A DNA stretch of 64,000 bases. Source: Glandiceps talaboti (lineage: Eukaryota; Hemichordata; Enteropneusta; Spengelidae). A program made the position numbers and the translations under genes. Where the stretch lies: positions 20,935,225 through 20,999,224 of the forward strand of contig NC_135557.1 of the NCBI RefSeq assembly GCF_964340395.1, in the 5' to 3' direction. Shown here piece after piece: positions 23,014-34,520 of the stretch; within the stretch, counting starts at the first letter, position 1, and each line of letters opens with the position of its first letter. The notes beneath the pieces were generated by a model. That model was not told the origin of the DNA. It saw only the letters and a list, made by a program, of their open reading frames with translations, and searched no databases.

Positions 23014-23575
23014 CATGTGATACACGTCGTCTGAATTGCTGACCAACTTGTGCATATAAGACAAGTCTTCGGAATGGCTGACCAACTTGTGCATATAAGA
23101 CACGTCGTCTGAGAAGCTGACCAACTTGTGCATGCAAGACAAGTCTTCTGAGTAGCTGGCCAACTTGCAGGTGAGACAAGTCGTCTGAATGGCTGACCAC
23201 CTTATGCATATAAGACACGTCGTCTGAGTGGCTGACCAAATTGTGCATGCAAGACAAGTCTTCTGAGTAGCTGGCCAACTTACAGGTGAGACAAGTCGTC
23301 TGAATGGCTGACCACCTTATGCATATAAGACAAGTTTTCTGAATGGCTGGCCAACTTATGCATGTAAGACAAGTCTTCTGAATGGCTGACCAACTTATAC
23401 AGGTTAGACAAGTCTTCTGAATGGCTGGCCAACTTGTGAATGTTAGACAAGTCTTCTGAATGGCTGACAAACTTTTGCATGTAAGACAAATCTTCTGAAT
23501 AGCTGGCCAAATTGTGCATGTTAGACAAGCCTTCTGAGTGGATGGCCAACTTGTGCATGTTAGACAAGATTTCTT
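23014..23575. repeat. 39-bp minisatellite, roughly 14 units
   Basis: The unit is close to GACAAGTCTTCTGAATGGCT followed by GACCAACTTGTGCATATAA. Two units near 23161-23180 and 23278-23290 are altered (CAACTTGCAGGTGAGACAAG type), suggesting a higher-order duplication. Because 39 is divisible by three, long frames stay open on the minus strand; I regard these as artefacts. The array is flanked on both sides by CCACCC-rich sequence. Confidence 0.9.
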
Positions 23576-23724
23576 ATTGCAACAATGAAATATATCAATA
23601 CCATCCCCAACCACCCACCCCTTCCCCATCCCATCAACTTGTGCATGCGAGAGAAATGTTGTGTACGACTGCCATATTGTTTGTAATTGTACTGAGACGT
23701 GTTCACCAATGGTATCTGTCTTAT

Positions 23725-23826
23725 TAAAATGTACTGTTAAAATTTACAACCAATCGTGAGTTGATTTACAAGATGTCTAAGACGCTACATTGTGTTTTGT
23801 AAATGCAATGTCTTCATTGGTCAGTT
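23725..23826 (+). repeat. Dispersed repeat, copy 1 of a roughly 95-bp element
   Basis: Contains AATCGTGAGTTGATTTACAA and GTAAATGCAATGTCTTCATT. Nearly the same sequence is found at 26908-27006, in an intron of the TRADD-N gene. Confidence 0.75.
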
Positions 23827-24109
23827 ATCCCACCAAGAGTCAATGTGTGTATATAAAGTAATAAAGCAAAATCTTTACATTTTAAAAAGTATTTACAATA
23901 TTTGTATTTAGAAAAACTTTTACAAGCAGGCGTTTCAATTGGGGAGGCCCTCACATTAGTTTCAGTTCCCCCATATTTCTGCCAAGTGACTGTTGGCATT
24001 CAAAGCTGTTGTCCTGTCGTACGAGCCCGTCGCACTCTGTGACATGGGTATTACTATCAGTTACAACCAGTAACACTGAAGTAAATCACTTTCTCTCTGT
24101 GCTACACTC

Positions 24110-24245
24110 ATTTATAGCATTCATATCAAGTGTACAAATATATTGTTTCAATTGGTTTATTTACAAGCCTAGCATGTGGCCTTTCTAACGTGGTCAATTA
24201 GCAATTGAAACAGTATACTTTTACACTTGATATAGATGTTATAAA
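24110..24245. repeat. Fold-back element of about 135 bp
   Basis: The left arm TATCAAGTGTACAAATATAT plus TGTTTCAATTG is inverted on the right as CAATTGAAACA plus ACTTTTACACTTGATA. A MITE-like element is likely. Confidence 0.75.
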
Positions 24246-25147
24246 CAATTGTGGTATATACAGAAAATGATTTACTTGGTGCTGTGGGGTGTATATGCAT
24301 TGGAAGAACAAGACGAATTATGTTATTAAAGACACTGTAATATGTGCAAGTTAAAATACATAGCTAAACGTTCTATATACCGGTAGGCATGTGTATCCAC
24401 ATATCAATCGATCAATAAATCAATCAACAATCAATCGATCACTCACGATGTCATAATTATTGATGCGGGATTTTGAATTTTCCTAATATATAGTTAAATT
24501 ACAATCTCCAAGTTCTAATCCGAAATAACTTTTGACGAAATATCTATTGACGTAGAGTGACGTCACAGTTCCTGCACACAGCATTGGAAAGTACAATTAA
24601 GGTCACGAGCTTCGTTTCAAGCCAAAACTCTCGCTGCCACAAGAGAGCACAAATGATAGGTCAATTTGTTTTAGACATACGCCGCCACGAGAGAACACAA
24701 ATGATTGGTCAATTTGTTTTCCATGACATATGAAATCAATTACGTCAAACGTCGGCAAAAATACCCGTCACAGAAAAAAACAAAGTTCAAGTAATTCATT
24801 GTAGCCATTATGGGGCCTCAACATGCAGCTTGAGTTTATAAATTATAATTACACCAAATACTTATTTCCCATCTTTACATCTACGTGTAGGAAGGCAAAG
24901 AGTTTTTTCTGATATTTGTATGCACAAAAAATATAACGAACGGTACATTGAAAACCTGGAATACTTTCGAAAAAAAAATTGGCGCTAGAGTAATTAAATT
25001 CTTAAGATCCACAGTGTGGAATCCACGACATTTTTGTGTGATAATACTTGGTATTGAGATGATACATTTGTAAAATGTGTGTTATGTGTGACGTCACATT
25101 CGTCTATTTGTGAATATTAAATCTGACGTCATCATCTAGGGTCAATT

Positions 25148-28100
25148 TTAATGTTCCATTCTCTCCATGTCATTTCTTGCTTGTCTTTCTTCTCTCTCTG
25201 TAAAAGGAAATATTATAAATGAAGAGTAACTAACGATATGGCAAGTATTCAAAACTGCCATTAAACATATACAATAACACCAGCTTACCATACACCTTCA
25301 GTGGAAATATTATGAATATTCATTGTTCAACCACTGCATGAACATTTCTGTTGACTCCCATGAGGCAATGCGACCCACAGCACTGATCCCCAAATTGGGG
25401 ACAAAATCAGTTTGTGTTTCTCTGAATCTGTGCATGATGTAGGTGATGTACAACCATGACATGGCTTTCCAGAACCCAAAGCTCATGAAAATGACTTTAT
25501 TTTCGGGAGTGGCATTCCCATTTACTGCTGTTCTTACATTGATGGCCTGATCATGTGTTTTTGGAACATATTGAGTTGCGTTTTGTTGTGATCAGCCAAT
25601 TTACTTTTTTGTACATATTGTAGAATTATGATTTTTGCATACTGGGCAACAACACAATTAAACGTTGCAAAGTAGTATCTAGATTTGCAACTCACATAAA
25701 TCTGTATAATGCATATTTCTACATATATACACTATATAATTTCGTGACTTGCAAACGGTGAAATGTCATGTCATTTTCAATTTCTCATTCTTTTTCAAAT
25801 ACAGTTGTCTTCACGTTGAAGAATCATACACTTTAAAAGAGTCATGCGCAAAATGAAACAAGCAAAGAAGTATGTACCTTTTTTATCTCTTAGTTCAATC
25901 CTGCATGTGTTGTATTCTTCATAGTCAATATGACACCGTAACGTCATGTGGTTGACCCCAACTTCTTGCCGTACTTTGTCAGATAGGATCGTGTCCTCCA
26001 TCATTTGTAACAGTTTCTCTCCCTGGTACTCATTCCATAGACATTCAAGGGCATCCAAAGTCTTACATTCAAGAATGAATGTTACTCCACCACATCCGGG
26101 TTTCTTGTTTGTTTCTCTAATAGCCTCTGCCTCAGCGTTGTCAAGGGGGCCCCTGTCATGCACTAAACCATACAATTCGTTGTCTATTTCAACCATGGTT
26201 TTGCCTTTCTTTGGTACCCCTCCCTTAGTTCGTACTCGCACACCAACCTCTCCTAGGAGACACAAATATTGAGAAATATCAGTAGGATTAGTCTAGGTTC
26301 TGACTGGCACCGTATTACATACTCAATGTACTCAATTTACTATCCCCAGTCTAGTCTAGGTTCCAACGATCGGACAGCTTTTTGTGCTACCTCCTGCAGC
26401 TTTCATGTAAACATGATGACGTCCTCGCGTGAGTTTAGTTTAAACAGACTGGGGGAGGAATCATCCTACACACATGAGAAAGGTTGAAGACATTTGGTGT
26501 CGACAGTATATCAATTTGTGGTGGATTACCACTGACATGCGTCATTCGATCTTCGCTCACCATGGGGTTCAAACACACTTGACACCTTTCGTTGGGACCT
26601 GGACTAGACTGGGGATAGTAAATGGAGTACATTGAGTATGTAATATGGTGCCAGTCAGGACCTAGACTACAATAAGGTTTGCTTCTAAGTTTATATGTAG
26701 CTATACATAGTAGGTGTTATTCTCTGTCCAATTATGACAGTAACTGAAAGCCTTATACCACTAGTCGACAATCTGATTACAAACTTAATCTGACAATTGA
26801 GATGGCTCGGTTAGCTAAGCGCTTTTTTGTCGCATCTCACTGAACTTGTTCTAGGACATTCTCTTTTGTTTATATCCATGGCAACCACGGAGAAAGGCAG
26901 TTAAAATGTACTGTAAGTTAAAATTTACAACAATCGTGAGTTGATTTACAAGATGTCTTAGATGCTACATTATGATTTGTAAATGCAGTGTCTTCATTGG
27001 TCATCAGAAAGGCAGGAATAAACAATGATAAGTCAGATTTCTGTCCATGAACACAATAACAAACATATGACAATAAAATAATACTGAGAGACATCAGACC
27101 AGTATCTTACCAAATGTTCGCTGTCGTCTTTTGGGCATACACCATCGTTCTGATAGACTTACTCCAGGATGTATTAATCCTATGGAGAGATGCAAAATGG
27201 AAATAGGACAAAAATGTATTATTTAACAAGAGTGATTTAAACATCAACCACTTTCACTTCATCCCCTTACATCTGAAGAAGGCTATAGGCCTCCTAAAAG
27301 TAATTCGCAATTATCATCATCACATTTAATCTCAGAGCTCTATTACAACACTTCCAATTCAAATATCATTGTAGTCAGATGAAAAGGGAAATTCAGCGTG
27401 TGTCGACGTGTGCCTGTTCTGTTCAAGACAGCAAATCAACACAGAGTCTGAAATGAAACGGATAAATGTAAACACAATGATTCATAGATGGCCAAAGAGA
27501 GAGAAGTATACTTTAAATTAAGTTCCTACTTTTGCAGAATTAATGTTTTATGGTTATGATATTGAATAAATTTTAATGCGAGTGCTATTTTCCTTCGTTT
27601 CGCATTTGAGAAACTTTAACTTGGAAGTTTCAAATATTTGTTAAGTTTCTTAAGGACTGCTTTCTTAAGAACAACACATTTTTGTCAGGTATCACGTGAT
27701 ATAAAAAATAAAAGGGAATGACTATGATATAATGAATTACCTGCAATAACGCGAGTTAGTCTTTCTTCCGTTGTCGTTTCAAAGCCGAAAGCTGAATACG
27801 TCAAGTTGACGAATTCTTCATTTTTTCTAGCTAAGGCTCGACCGATTTCATTCTTTAAGGCCCATTTGACCTGATTCGCTTTCTCTCTTGTCGTCTCGTA
27901 GCTTTGGAGAATAGCAAGTATCTTCTTCTTGAGGGCGTTAGTACTGGTTCTCATACTGACAACCATGTCAGCTTCGAACGATTGCAGCTGGTCTTTGAAC
28001 AGCGCATGACAGTCCCAGCCTTTGGGAACAAGAGTGGGTACACCAGCTGCCATGGCTGTGAGTGCAAATTGCAGTGATAAGCCAGACCGTGGTGGAATGA

Positions 28101-29003
28101 GTACAAGGTGTGCCTTGTTCAGTTGTTGTGTTAAGTTCTCATATATATTAGCTGCGAGGGGGTACAAGTTAACCATTGGATGGGGTCTTAGTATAGATCT
28201 TACATACTCTTCCTTTGCTGCAGGCACTCCCAGAATTTTCCACGTCAATCTACGGTTGTGATTCTCACAGTAGGTCCTAGCAATCCTGTTGATAGTTTGT
28301 GCTAAAACAAATTGACAGTCAAGTTCTCTCATATCATCACCTTGCAGTGCTGTAAGAATGACAATTTCTTCGTCGTCCTGTAATTTAGGGGTCGGTGTCA
28401 GCTCGAAAAACATCGGCTCTGGTGACGGCACCAGACGGTAATGTTTCGCTTGGAAGGATCCGCTGAAACGCGACTGGTAACACTCGTAGGTTTTAGGACC
28501 GAATGAAAATATTGCATCGGCCACGGTACTTTCTTCCACAAGTAACTCGCATCGTACCATAAATTCGTCCAGGTCATACCCTAACGTTCTCGGTGTGGCA
28601 TCTTGCAGAGACCATACATTAATAAGAAAGAATTTGGCATTTGAACACATAGTGTTTCTTATTCTGAGAGCTGCATCCGATGTGACAAGTCCAAAACCGA
28701 AAACAATCCTTATCTCATGTAGCACCTTGAACTCTGGAAAGTAAACTTCGTGCGCAAGCAGCCAATCAGGGTGAGGTTTACGTAAACGAAGTCTGCCCTG
28801 TGGATCGGGAAGAATAAGCACATCGGCTCCGAGTTCGTGAGCTTCGGCTTCAGCTTGAGTATTGCTTTGTAAGACTGTACAGTATACCTTTAATCCCATG
28901 GCGTGTACCAGACGAATTATTTGCCTGGCAGCTGCAGACGACCCACCATGGATAGCCTGTCCCCACCATTCGTTCACGATTAGGACGGCAGGGGCCATGT
29001 CAT
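25148..29003 (-). CDS. GT-B/GT4-like glycosyltransferase domain fused to a TRADD-N-like domain (583 residues, probable pseudoenzyme)
   Basis: Coding exons on the minus strand: 29003-27741 (ATG at 28998, context GACATGG), 27179-27111, 26252-25878 and 25197-25148. The three coding junctions are phase 1, with GT/AG borders. An acceptor just before the ATG implies a non-coding first exon upstream. Residues 1-415 look like a GT-B glycosyltransferase: a Rossmann-like start (VLIVNEWWGQAIHGGSSAAA), KVYCTVL, and a C-terminal half with LTWKILG, AHLVLIPPRSG and AMAAGVPTLVP. In active GT4 enzymes the last region carries EX7E; here both positions are changed (Gly306, Thr314), so catalysis is doubtful. A short linker exon encodes residues 420-442. 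Residues 493-567 (GCGGVTFILECKTLDALECL, then WNEYQGEKL, then MTLRCHIDYEEYNTCRIEL) match my recollection of the TRADD-N domain, an adaptor of animal cell-death and immune proteins. A charged 16-residue tail ends the protein. No signal peptide or membrane segment: probably cytosolic. I recall GT plus TRADD-N proteins as expanded families in some marine invertebrates; that is from memory. Confidence 0.85.
26285..26672. mobile_element. Fold-back element in an intron of the TRADD-N gene
   Basis: Arms of about 75 bp are inverted copies: GTCTAGGTTCTGACTGGCAC ... CTATCCCCAGTCTAGTC on the left, and GACTAGACTGGGGATAG ... GTGCCAGTCAGGACCTAGAC on the right. The interior, about 230 bp, has no recognisable coding content. 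It lies between the linker exon and the TRADD-N exon, outside splice sites. Confidence 0.85.
26908..27006 (+). repeat. Dispersed repeat, copy 2 of a roughly 95-bp element
   Basis: Shares AATCGTGAGTTGATTTACAA and CAGTGTCTTCATTGGTCA with the copy at 23725-23826. Confidence 0.75.
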
Positions 29004-29119
29004 CTGAAATATAATAAGAAAGAAGAAAAAAATAACTTTAAAGTGCGAAAATATAGAAGAAAGTAAAAGTTACATGACAATTCTGAGATGGAAAACGTTC
29101 AATTAAAAATGGTAAATAG

Positions 29120-29123
29120 ACAT

Positions 29124-29200
<77 letters not shown>

Positions 29201-29259
29201 TAGATAGATAGATAGATAGAGACAGACAGACAGATAGACAGACAGTGAGATTGACATAC

Positions 29260-29343
<84 letters not shown>

Positions 29344-29345
29344 TT
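29120..29345. repeat. Compound (ACAG)n-(GATA)n-(AC)n microsatellite
   Basis: Runs of GACA, then GATA, GACA again, and about 19 AC units. All frames open across it are artefacts. Confidence 0.97.
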
Positions 29346-29476
29346 AACAGACAGAAAGACAGCCAGACACACAGAAGTGGGTTGTACAAATATGAAAATC
29401 ATTAGTAAATGCATACATTCAAAACAGGATGCCTATTTAGAGACAATAAAGTAAAATCTGCTAGACTTATTAAAAA

Positions 29477-29513
<37 letters not shown>

Positions 29514-29526
29514 CCATCATCATCAC

Positions 29527-29592
<66 letters not shown>

Positions 29593-29612
29593 CATTATCA
29601 TTTGTTTTTGTA
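29477..29612. repeat. (ATC)n trinucleotide repeat
   Basis: About 40 ATC units with occasional ACC interruptions. Confidence 0.97.
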
Positions 29613-31185
29613 TTCGCTATAATTTCAAAATAAAAGATAGAGGGTTGAAATGCTCATGCAAATTTGTTTTTGTTTTTGTTTTTAATTTCATTATTTACAA
29701 CTAAGAATACTAATATGTGAATAAACTTAAATGAAAATATGTTACCTCCATCGAAAATGTCATGTTTGCAGCGACAATTTCATAAATCAGTTAATCAGCT
29801 GACATGTAAGCCCCGCAATCACATTTATAGTGCACCGTTTAGGTCATCTAAGGTCACCAAATAACTGTACCAATGATTAATGCAGTTGTGTCAATGTTGG
29901 GTATTTTGTTTGTTTTTTTAAAACCAACTACCACAAACAGATGGATTGTGAGTGTTTTATATTTGTCTTTTTACTAAAACAATAGTAAAAGAAAGCTATT
30001 ATAAACGAAAGACTAGTTTGAAAACAGTACGTTTCCTTTCAATGAATGTTTTCAACGCATACCTGACACACACATACCTTCTCCACAGTGGTAACATACC
30101 GTCCGGTACGGAAGGTTCATAACGCATGCGCAGCGATAGCAGGCTAATTGAAAACAAGCTGATGTTTGCATTTACGTTTTCATACGTGCAACTTATGAGA
30201 GACTGTGATATATTACGTGTAACTACGACAAAATGCAACGAACTGATACCACGTATACAAATAGTGCGTCTCTCTTCGTGCTTGGCTTTTAACACGGTCT
30301 TTGATTTTGATACTGTAGCGTTATCGTGTACTTGTTACTGGCCCGTACGGTGAAAACGAAAGCATAGTACGGCGTCAGAATCGAATGTTTACGTTTGTAC
30401 AAATGAAAGTGCTATTTACCAGTATGGTGACATTATGAACGGCGGTATATGTTGCGTTCACATCGCCTAACGTTGGCTTAACAACCAGTACGGGTCATGG
30501 TAGATAGTGTACATATACGTATATGAACGTTGGTTCCTCGAACTACAGTGTTACCCAAGTTAAATATTAACCACAACAGTACAACGCAGCGCCATTATTT
30601 CGGTATATTTTCCGGGACGTGTTGTATTTATTTTCACCGTTTGTACAGTACATGTATTTGATGTTGACACCACAATGTAAGGACGAAAACCCTTCGCCTA
30701 TTCCATGTCAAGTGAACATGGGGTTTCACAGGCACAATCGTAGTCAAGAATTACTTCTTCACACGTACTATACTGTACGCTTACATGGGATATAGTCACT
30801 ATCATAAATATCAGCGAAGCTACGACCTATATAAACACGGAACTTCATACATCACTTTACCCTACGTGACATTGACTGTGAACGCCCTCTTACCTCTCCT
30901 TGGAATCCTAGATTACCGAACGTTCTCCGAAAGCGATGACGTAATCATCTAAAAGTAGATTGAAAGCTTGGATCAGGTCGCTCACCTATTTACACAGATA
31001 TAATATCACACAATAGTGATCACGTGAGCTATGACTACTTGGCGATAAATATACGCAGGGCTTAACATGTTAAAAGCAAGGTCTGTCCGAGTGGGGGCGC
31101 TGTTACAACTGTCGACAACCAATAATATCCATCTCCGTCGACATTCGTTTTCGCCTCAAGGACGTTGGCTCTCTGTCTGCCTGTT

Positions 31186-31300
<115 letters not shown>

Positions 31301-31735
31301 ATAGGATTATATCTCCCTAATTCAATTACCGATGTTTCAATGCAATAAACCAGCAATCTCACTTTCAAAAATTAATATACACTTTGAAATCTTATCGAAA
31401 TATGGTATTTATTCATAGTATGCGTAAGTTATGTTATAGCAACTATTTTATGTTTAAGTTAAACATCCATCAAACATATTGAAAAAGTGTTATCAATGTT
31501 TATATTTTTACAAAATCATGCTAAAATTAATATTGAAATAATAAGAATACAAATTAAAAGATATGAGAAATAAACGGTAGTACTATAATAACATGTTCAC
31601 ATGTATATATACAAAAGGATTTAGTTGAACAATAAGATGAAAGTTTATTCTTTTATTCAAGTTCGTTTTTAATACAGTTAGATTCCTTCTACAAGCGTAC
31701 ATTGGTGGCGCCATAATCCTAGCTGTAGTGCCGGG

Positions 31736-32281
31736 CTAGGCTCGTCCTCGCGAAGATCGTTTAGTTTTCCCGTTGCTAAATATCGTCGACTTTCTATTGG
31801 CAGTTGTTATCAATACGATTGTATTGGATGTGACGTCATTTGGCAAATTCTTGTACGTCTTTGCGATAATGTTGGCGACATGAGAAGAGGAGGCCCACAC
31901 ATGTAAAATTTGTTTAGACCAATTCTCCAATGAATTCCTGCTGGCGTTGATGACACCTGGCAAGGGAAAGCACATACAGTTAAATTTCACCTAATGATGT
32001 AAAAGTTGTGCGTCAACAATTTTCCCAACTTCTCTCTAGTAATGTAACACAAATAGACTTCTTCAGTTGCCTTTGCCTCAAATACATGAGGAAAACAGAT
32101 ATATCGCACACGCGACCACCGCGCCGTGCACCGTGTACATGCACAGACATACTAGTAGACACACACACATACATACATACATACATACATACATACATAC
32201 ATACATACATACATACACACACACACATACACACACACACATACATACATACATACATACATACATACATACATACATACA

Positions 32282-32312
<31 letters not shown>

Positions 32313-33630
32313 GCACGCACACACCTACGCTTGCCTACAAGCATACACACGTCTGAATTCGATCCAAAATCAAATAAAAGTACTCCATGTATCAATAGAC
32401 CTAATGAATCGGGAACAGTAACAAAAATCAAATTTGTGAAATCCATATGCGCAATTTCAGCATCCCAAACAAAACTAAGACTCAGATATTAAACATTTAT
32501 TTACCATTCAGCTTCTTTCTCAGCAGTTTCTCGGCATCCTCAGCCTCATAATGACCTTTGTACTTCATCGCCCTGGTAACAGACACGCCTAATTTGCTAC
32601 CATACAACGTACACACATAATCTGTGATTGATCCACCGTATGGGAAATAACTCACTTCCATCTCTGTTTTCAGCAGCTCTGCTCCAAAACACCGTTTTAG
32701 TAGTTCATAACTGTAATAAATCCAGATACAATTACGTTTCACCGACGGCAAAATGACTTTGAGGTACTAAAAAATTTGAAGATTGAAAGGTAGGACACGT
32801 GATCACTGGAATGTGATGATAACGTAAATGTGAGCCTCAATCTGATTAAAATCCGATGTAGATGTCGGCTAATCGTTCATTGCTATTTTACCTTCGTTAT
32901 TTTGCCTGAATTGACCTTCTTGGTACATGTTTACATTTTTAGCCTGATCGCCTCCTCTACGTGTAAACATTTACCAAGAAGGTCAATTCAGGCAAAATAA
33001 CGAAGGTAAAATAGCAATGAACGATTAGCCGACATCTACATCGGATTTTAATCATATTGGTGTGAGCCTCTGCTTCCAAACTACGTTAACAATGAATCTG
33101 TCAGACCTCTAATTAACACAGACAATGTCTAAATTTTGGTATATTTTAACACTTTTCGGTGAATTATATTGCTGGTAGTCTGATAGACAAATAGCATACT
33201 CCATTACAGCTAGTGTAGGCTTTAACGAAAATACTCAAAAGACGTGAAACTGAAATGACGATAGTTAACAGATCGCTAGAGATTCTAAATTCTGACACAC
33301 AAAACAGGGAAAGGCCATCGAGCCGCCCGACTGCTTCATTCGAGACCATTCGTCATTGAACTTCACGTATCATTTTTTTAAATAACTTCTTTCCTTCTTT
33401 CTATAATTAATCATTTACCTTAAAACCTCTGATTCAACGGAGTTACCACCCGCATTCGGTTCCTTCCACATTCGTCTTGCATGTTGTGATAACGATGACG
33501 TCATCGCAGGGAAAGTTTTCATCGCTTCGTACTCGCAACGTATGATGCCACCTTCGTTGCTAGTAGCAACGTATTTCTGAAACTTGAATATGTTGTGTAG
33601 TCTCACCGTGAAATTCTCTCCTATATACAT
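31736..33630 (-). CDS. Conserved-looking protein of unknown function (three exons, 212 residues)
   Basis: Exons on the minus strand: 33630-33419, 32710-32505 and 31956-31736, joined in phases 2 and 1, ending in TAG. AATAAA signals lie at 31657-31652 and 31649-31644. The chosen ATG (33630) is the first in frame; the frame is open upstream to a stop at 33783, and an overlapping-frame upstream ORF of 41 codons (33784-33659) precedes it, so the start is uncertain. The conserved-looking core is residues 72-140: YELLKRCFGAELLKTEMEV, then TDYVCTLYGSKLGVSVTRAM, then EDAEKLLRKKLNG. Residues 151-192 continue with WSKQILHVW and NTIVLITTAN. I have an unverified memory of similar proteins in fungi and other eukaryotes. 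The order helix, acidic strand, D-x-V, strand, SVTRA is reminiscent of restriction-endonuclease-like folds; that is inference only. It has no signal peptide or membrane segment. Confidence 0.75.
32159..32312. repeat. (CATA)n/(CA)n compound microsatellite
   Basis: Long CATA runs interrupted by CA runs. It is in intron 2 of the 212-residue gene. Confidence 0.97.
32830..33070. mobile_element. Fold-back element with long inverted arms and a 10-bp direct repeat
   Basis: Arms of about 95 bp (TGATTAAAATCCGATGTAGA ... ACCTTCTTGGTACATGTTTA and its inverse) enclose a loop of about 22 bp. TGTGAGCCTC occurs immediately on both sides (32830-32839 and 33061-33070), fitting a target-site duplication. A 9-11 bp duplication with long inverted ends is characteristic of Mutator-like elements. 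It sits in intron 1 of the 212-residue gene. Confidence 0.85.
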
Positions 33631-34180
33631 GTTACACGGTGAACTTGATCGCTGTCCGCTATTCAGCAATGAGTTCTTTCCAACAGCGATGTTCCTTCGG
33701 CGGACGTGTGGGATGGAACCCACTAAAACTCCGCCGGTGGTGTTTTCTGTGTCCGGCAACTCGTCTAGCGGCGCTGGTCGTCATTTTCGTGGTTTAGGAC
33801 TGTTCGCTCTTCGATTCTAAGTCTTGCTACATTACTTTGTGCCGCAATAACCCAGGTTTGAGTTGTCTCAACGCACACGTTTACATGTCTCGTAAGTTGT
33901 ATCGAGCTGGCGATTGCACAAGCTATCGTAGGGTTTCATAGCTACTCCGTGAATGGTGAATGGTCTAAATATAGCGCAGCGGTCATCACTAGCCAATCAA
34001 AGTATTGCATGATGATGTCATCAGATCGATATAGCTCTGCTCTGAAAATAATATCCAAGATGAACGTTGGTGGCGCATATGCGCACCTACACATGTTGCA
34101 TCATGTTCTGAGGATGAATCCTAGTATAGTGTATGTTTATAATTCCCAATACTTGGTCTTGACCTAAATTACTGACTATA

Positions 34181-34242
34181 TTTGTGTTTGTTTGTTTGTT
34201 TGTTTGTTTTTTTGTTTGTTTGTTTGTTTGTTTGTTTGTTTG
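34181..34242. repeat. (TTTG)n microsatellite
   Basis: About 15 TTTG units with a small T-rich interruption; it lies about 70 bp before the dispersed repeat at 34314. Confidence 0.95.
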
Positions 34243-34313
34243 TTACCACGAATGATATAATAGTTTAAGAACGGTATGTTGCATAGCATTACAGTCTTAT
34301 AATTCTACTAAAA

Positions 34314-34520
34314 CATTGTTTTCCAAATGGTCTCTGTATTGTTTATTTCTTCCTATCAGATGTACAGCCTTTACAGATATTTTGCCTTTTAAAGTTGATT
34401 GCAGTTTCCGTATCCACTATTTCTCGTGAGAGTTCACACAATTTTTATGATTTTATTAATTTTTTCTCGAATAAATAAAAACAAGTTCAGGGTCTGCAGT
34501 TAAAAGCTAGGTGGGGTAAG
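34314..34520 (+). repeat. Dispersed repeat, copy 2
   Basis: Diverged copy of the segment at about 12815-13020, with matching blocks such as TTTTCCAAATGGTCTCTGTA, ATCCACTATTTCTCG and TTTTTTCTCGAATA in the same order. Confidence 0.6.

Larger units (their letters stand above)
20301..25147. other. Intergenic region; no gene seen
   Basis: It contains a (TATG)n array (21977-22030), a 39-bp minisatellite (about 23014-23575), a repeat copy (23725-23826), a fold-back element (24110-24245) and a short tandem duplication near 24630-24720 (AGCACAAATGATAGGTCAAT / AACACAAATGATTGGTCAAT). No exon with splice sites was supportable on either strand. Confidence 0.55.

Noticed and set aside
23014-23575. CRISPR-like array
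   Set aside because: Units are contiguous with no unique spacers, and the genome is eukaryotic.
22937-23629. 230-codon minus-strand frame as a Cys-rich repeat protein
   Set aside because: The frame exists because the minisatellite unit is 39 bp; other frames through the array are also open, and there is no promoter, splice or domain evidence.
29999-30353. Opposed frames of 75-98 codons upstream of the GT/TRADD-N gene
   Set aside because: Overlapping on both strands, with no domains; neither has suitable splice junctions to the downstream gene.
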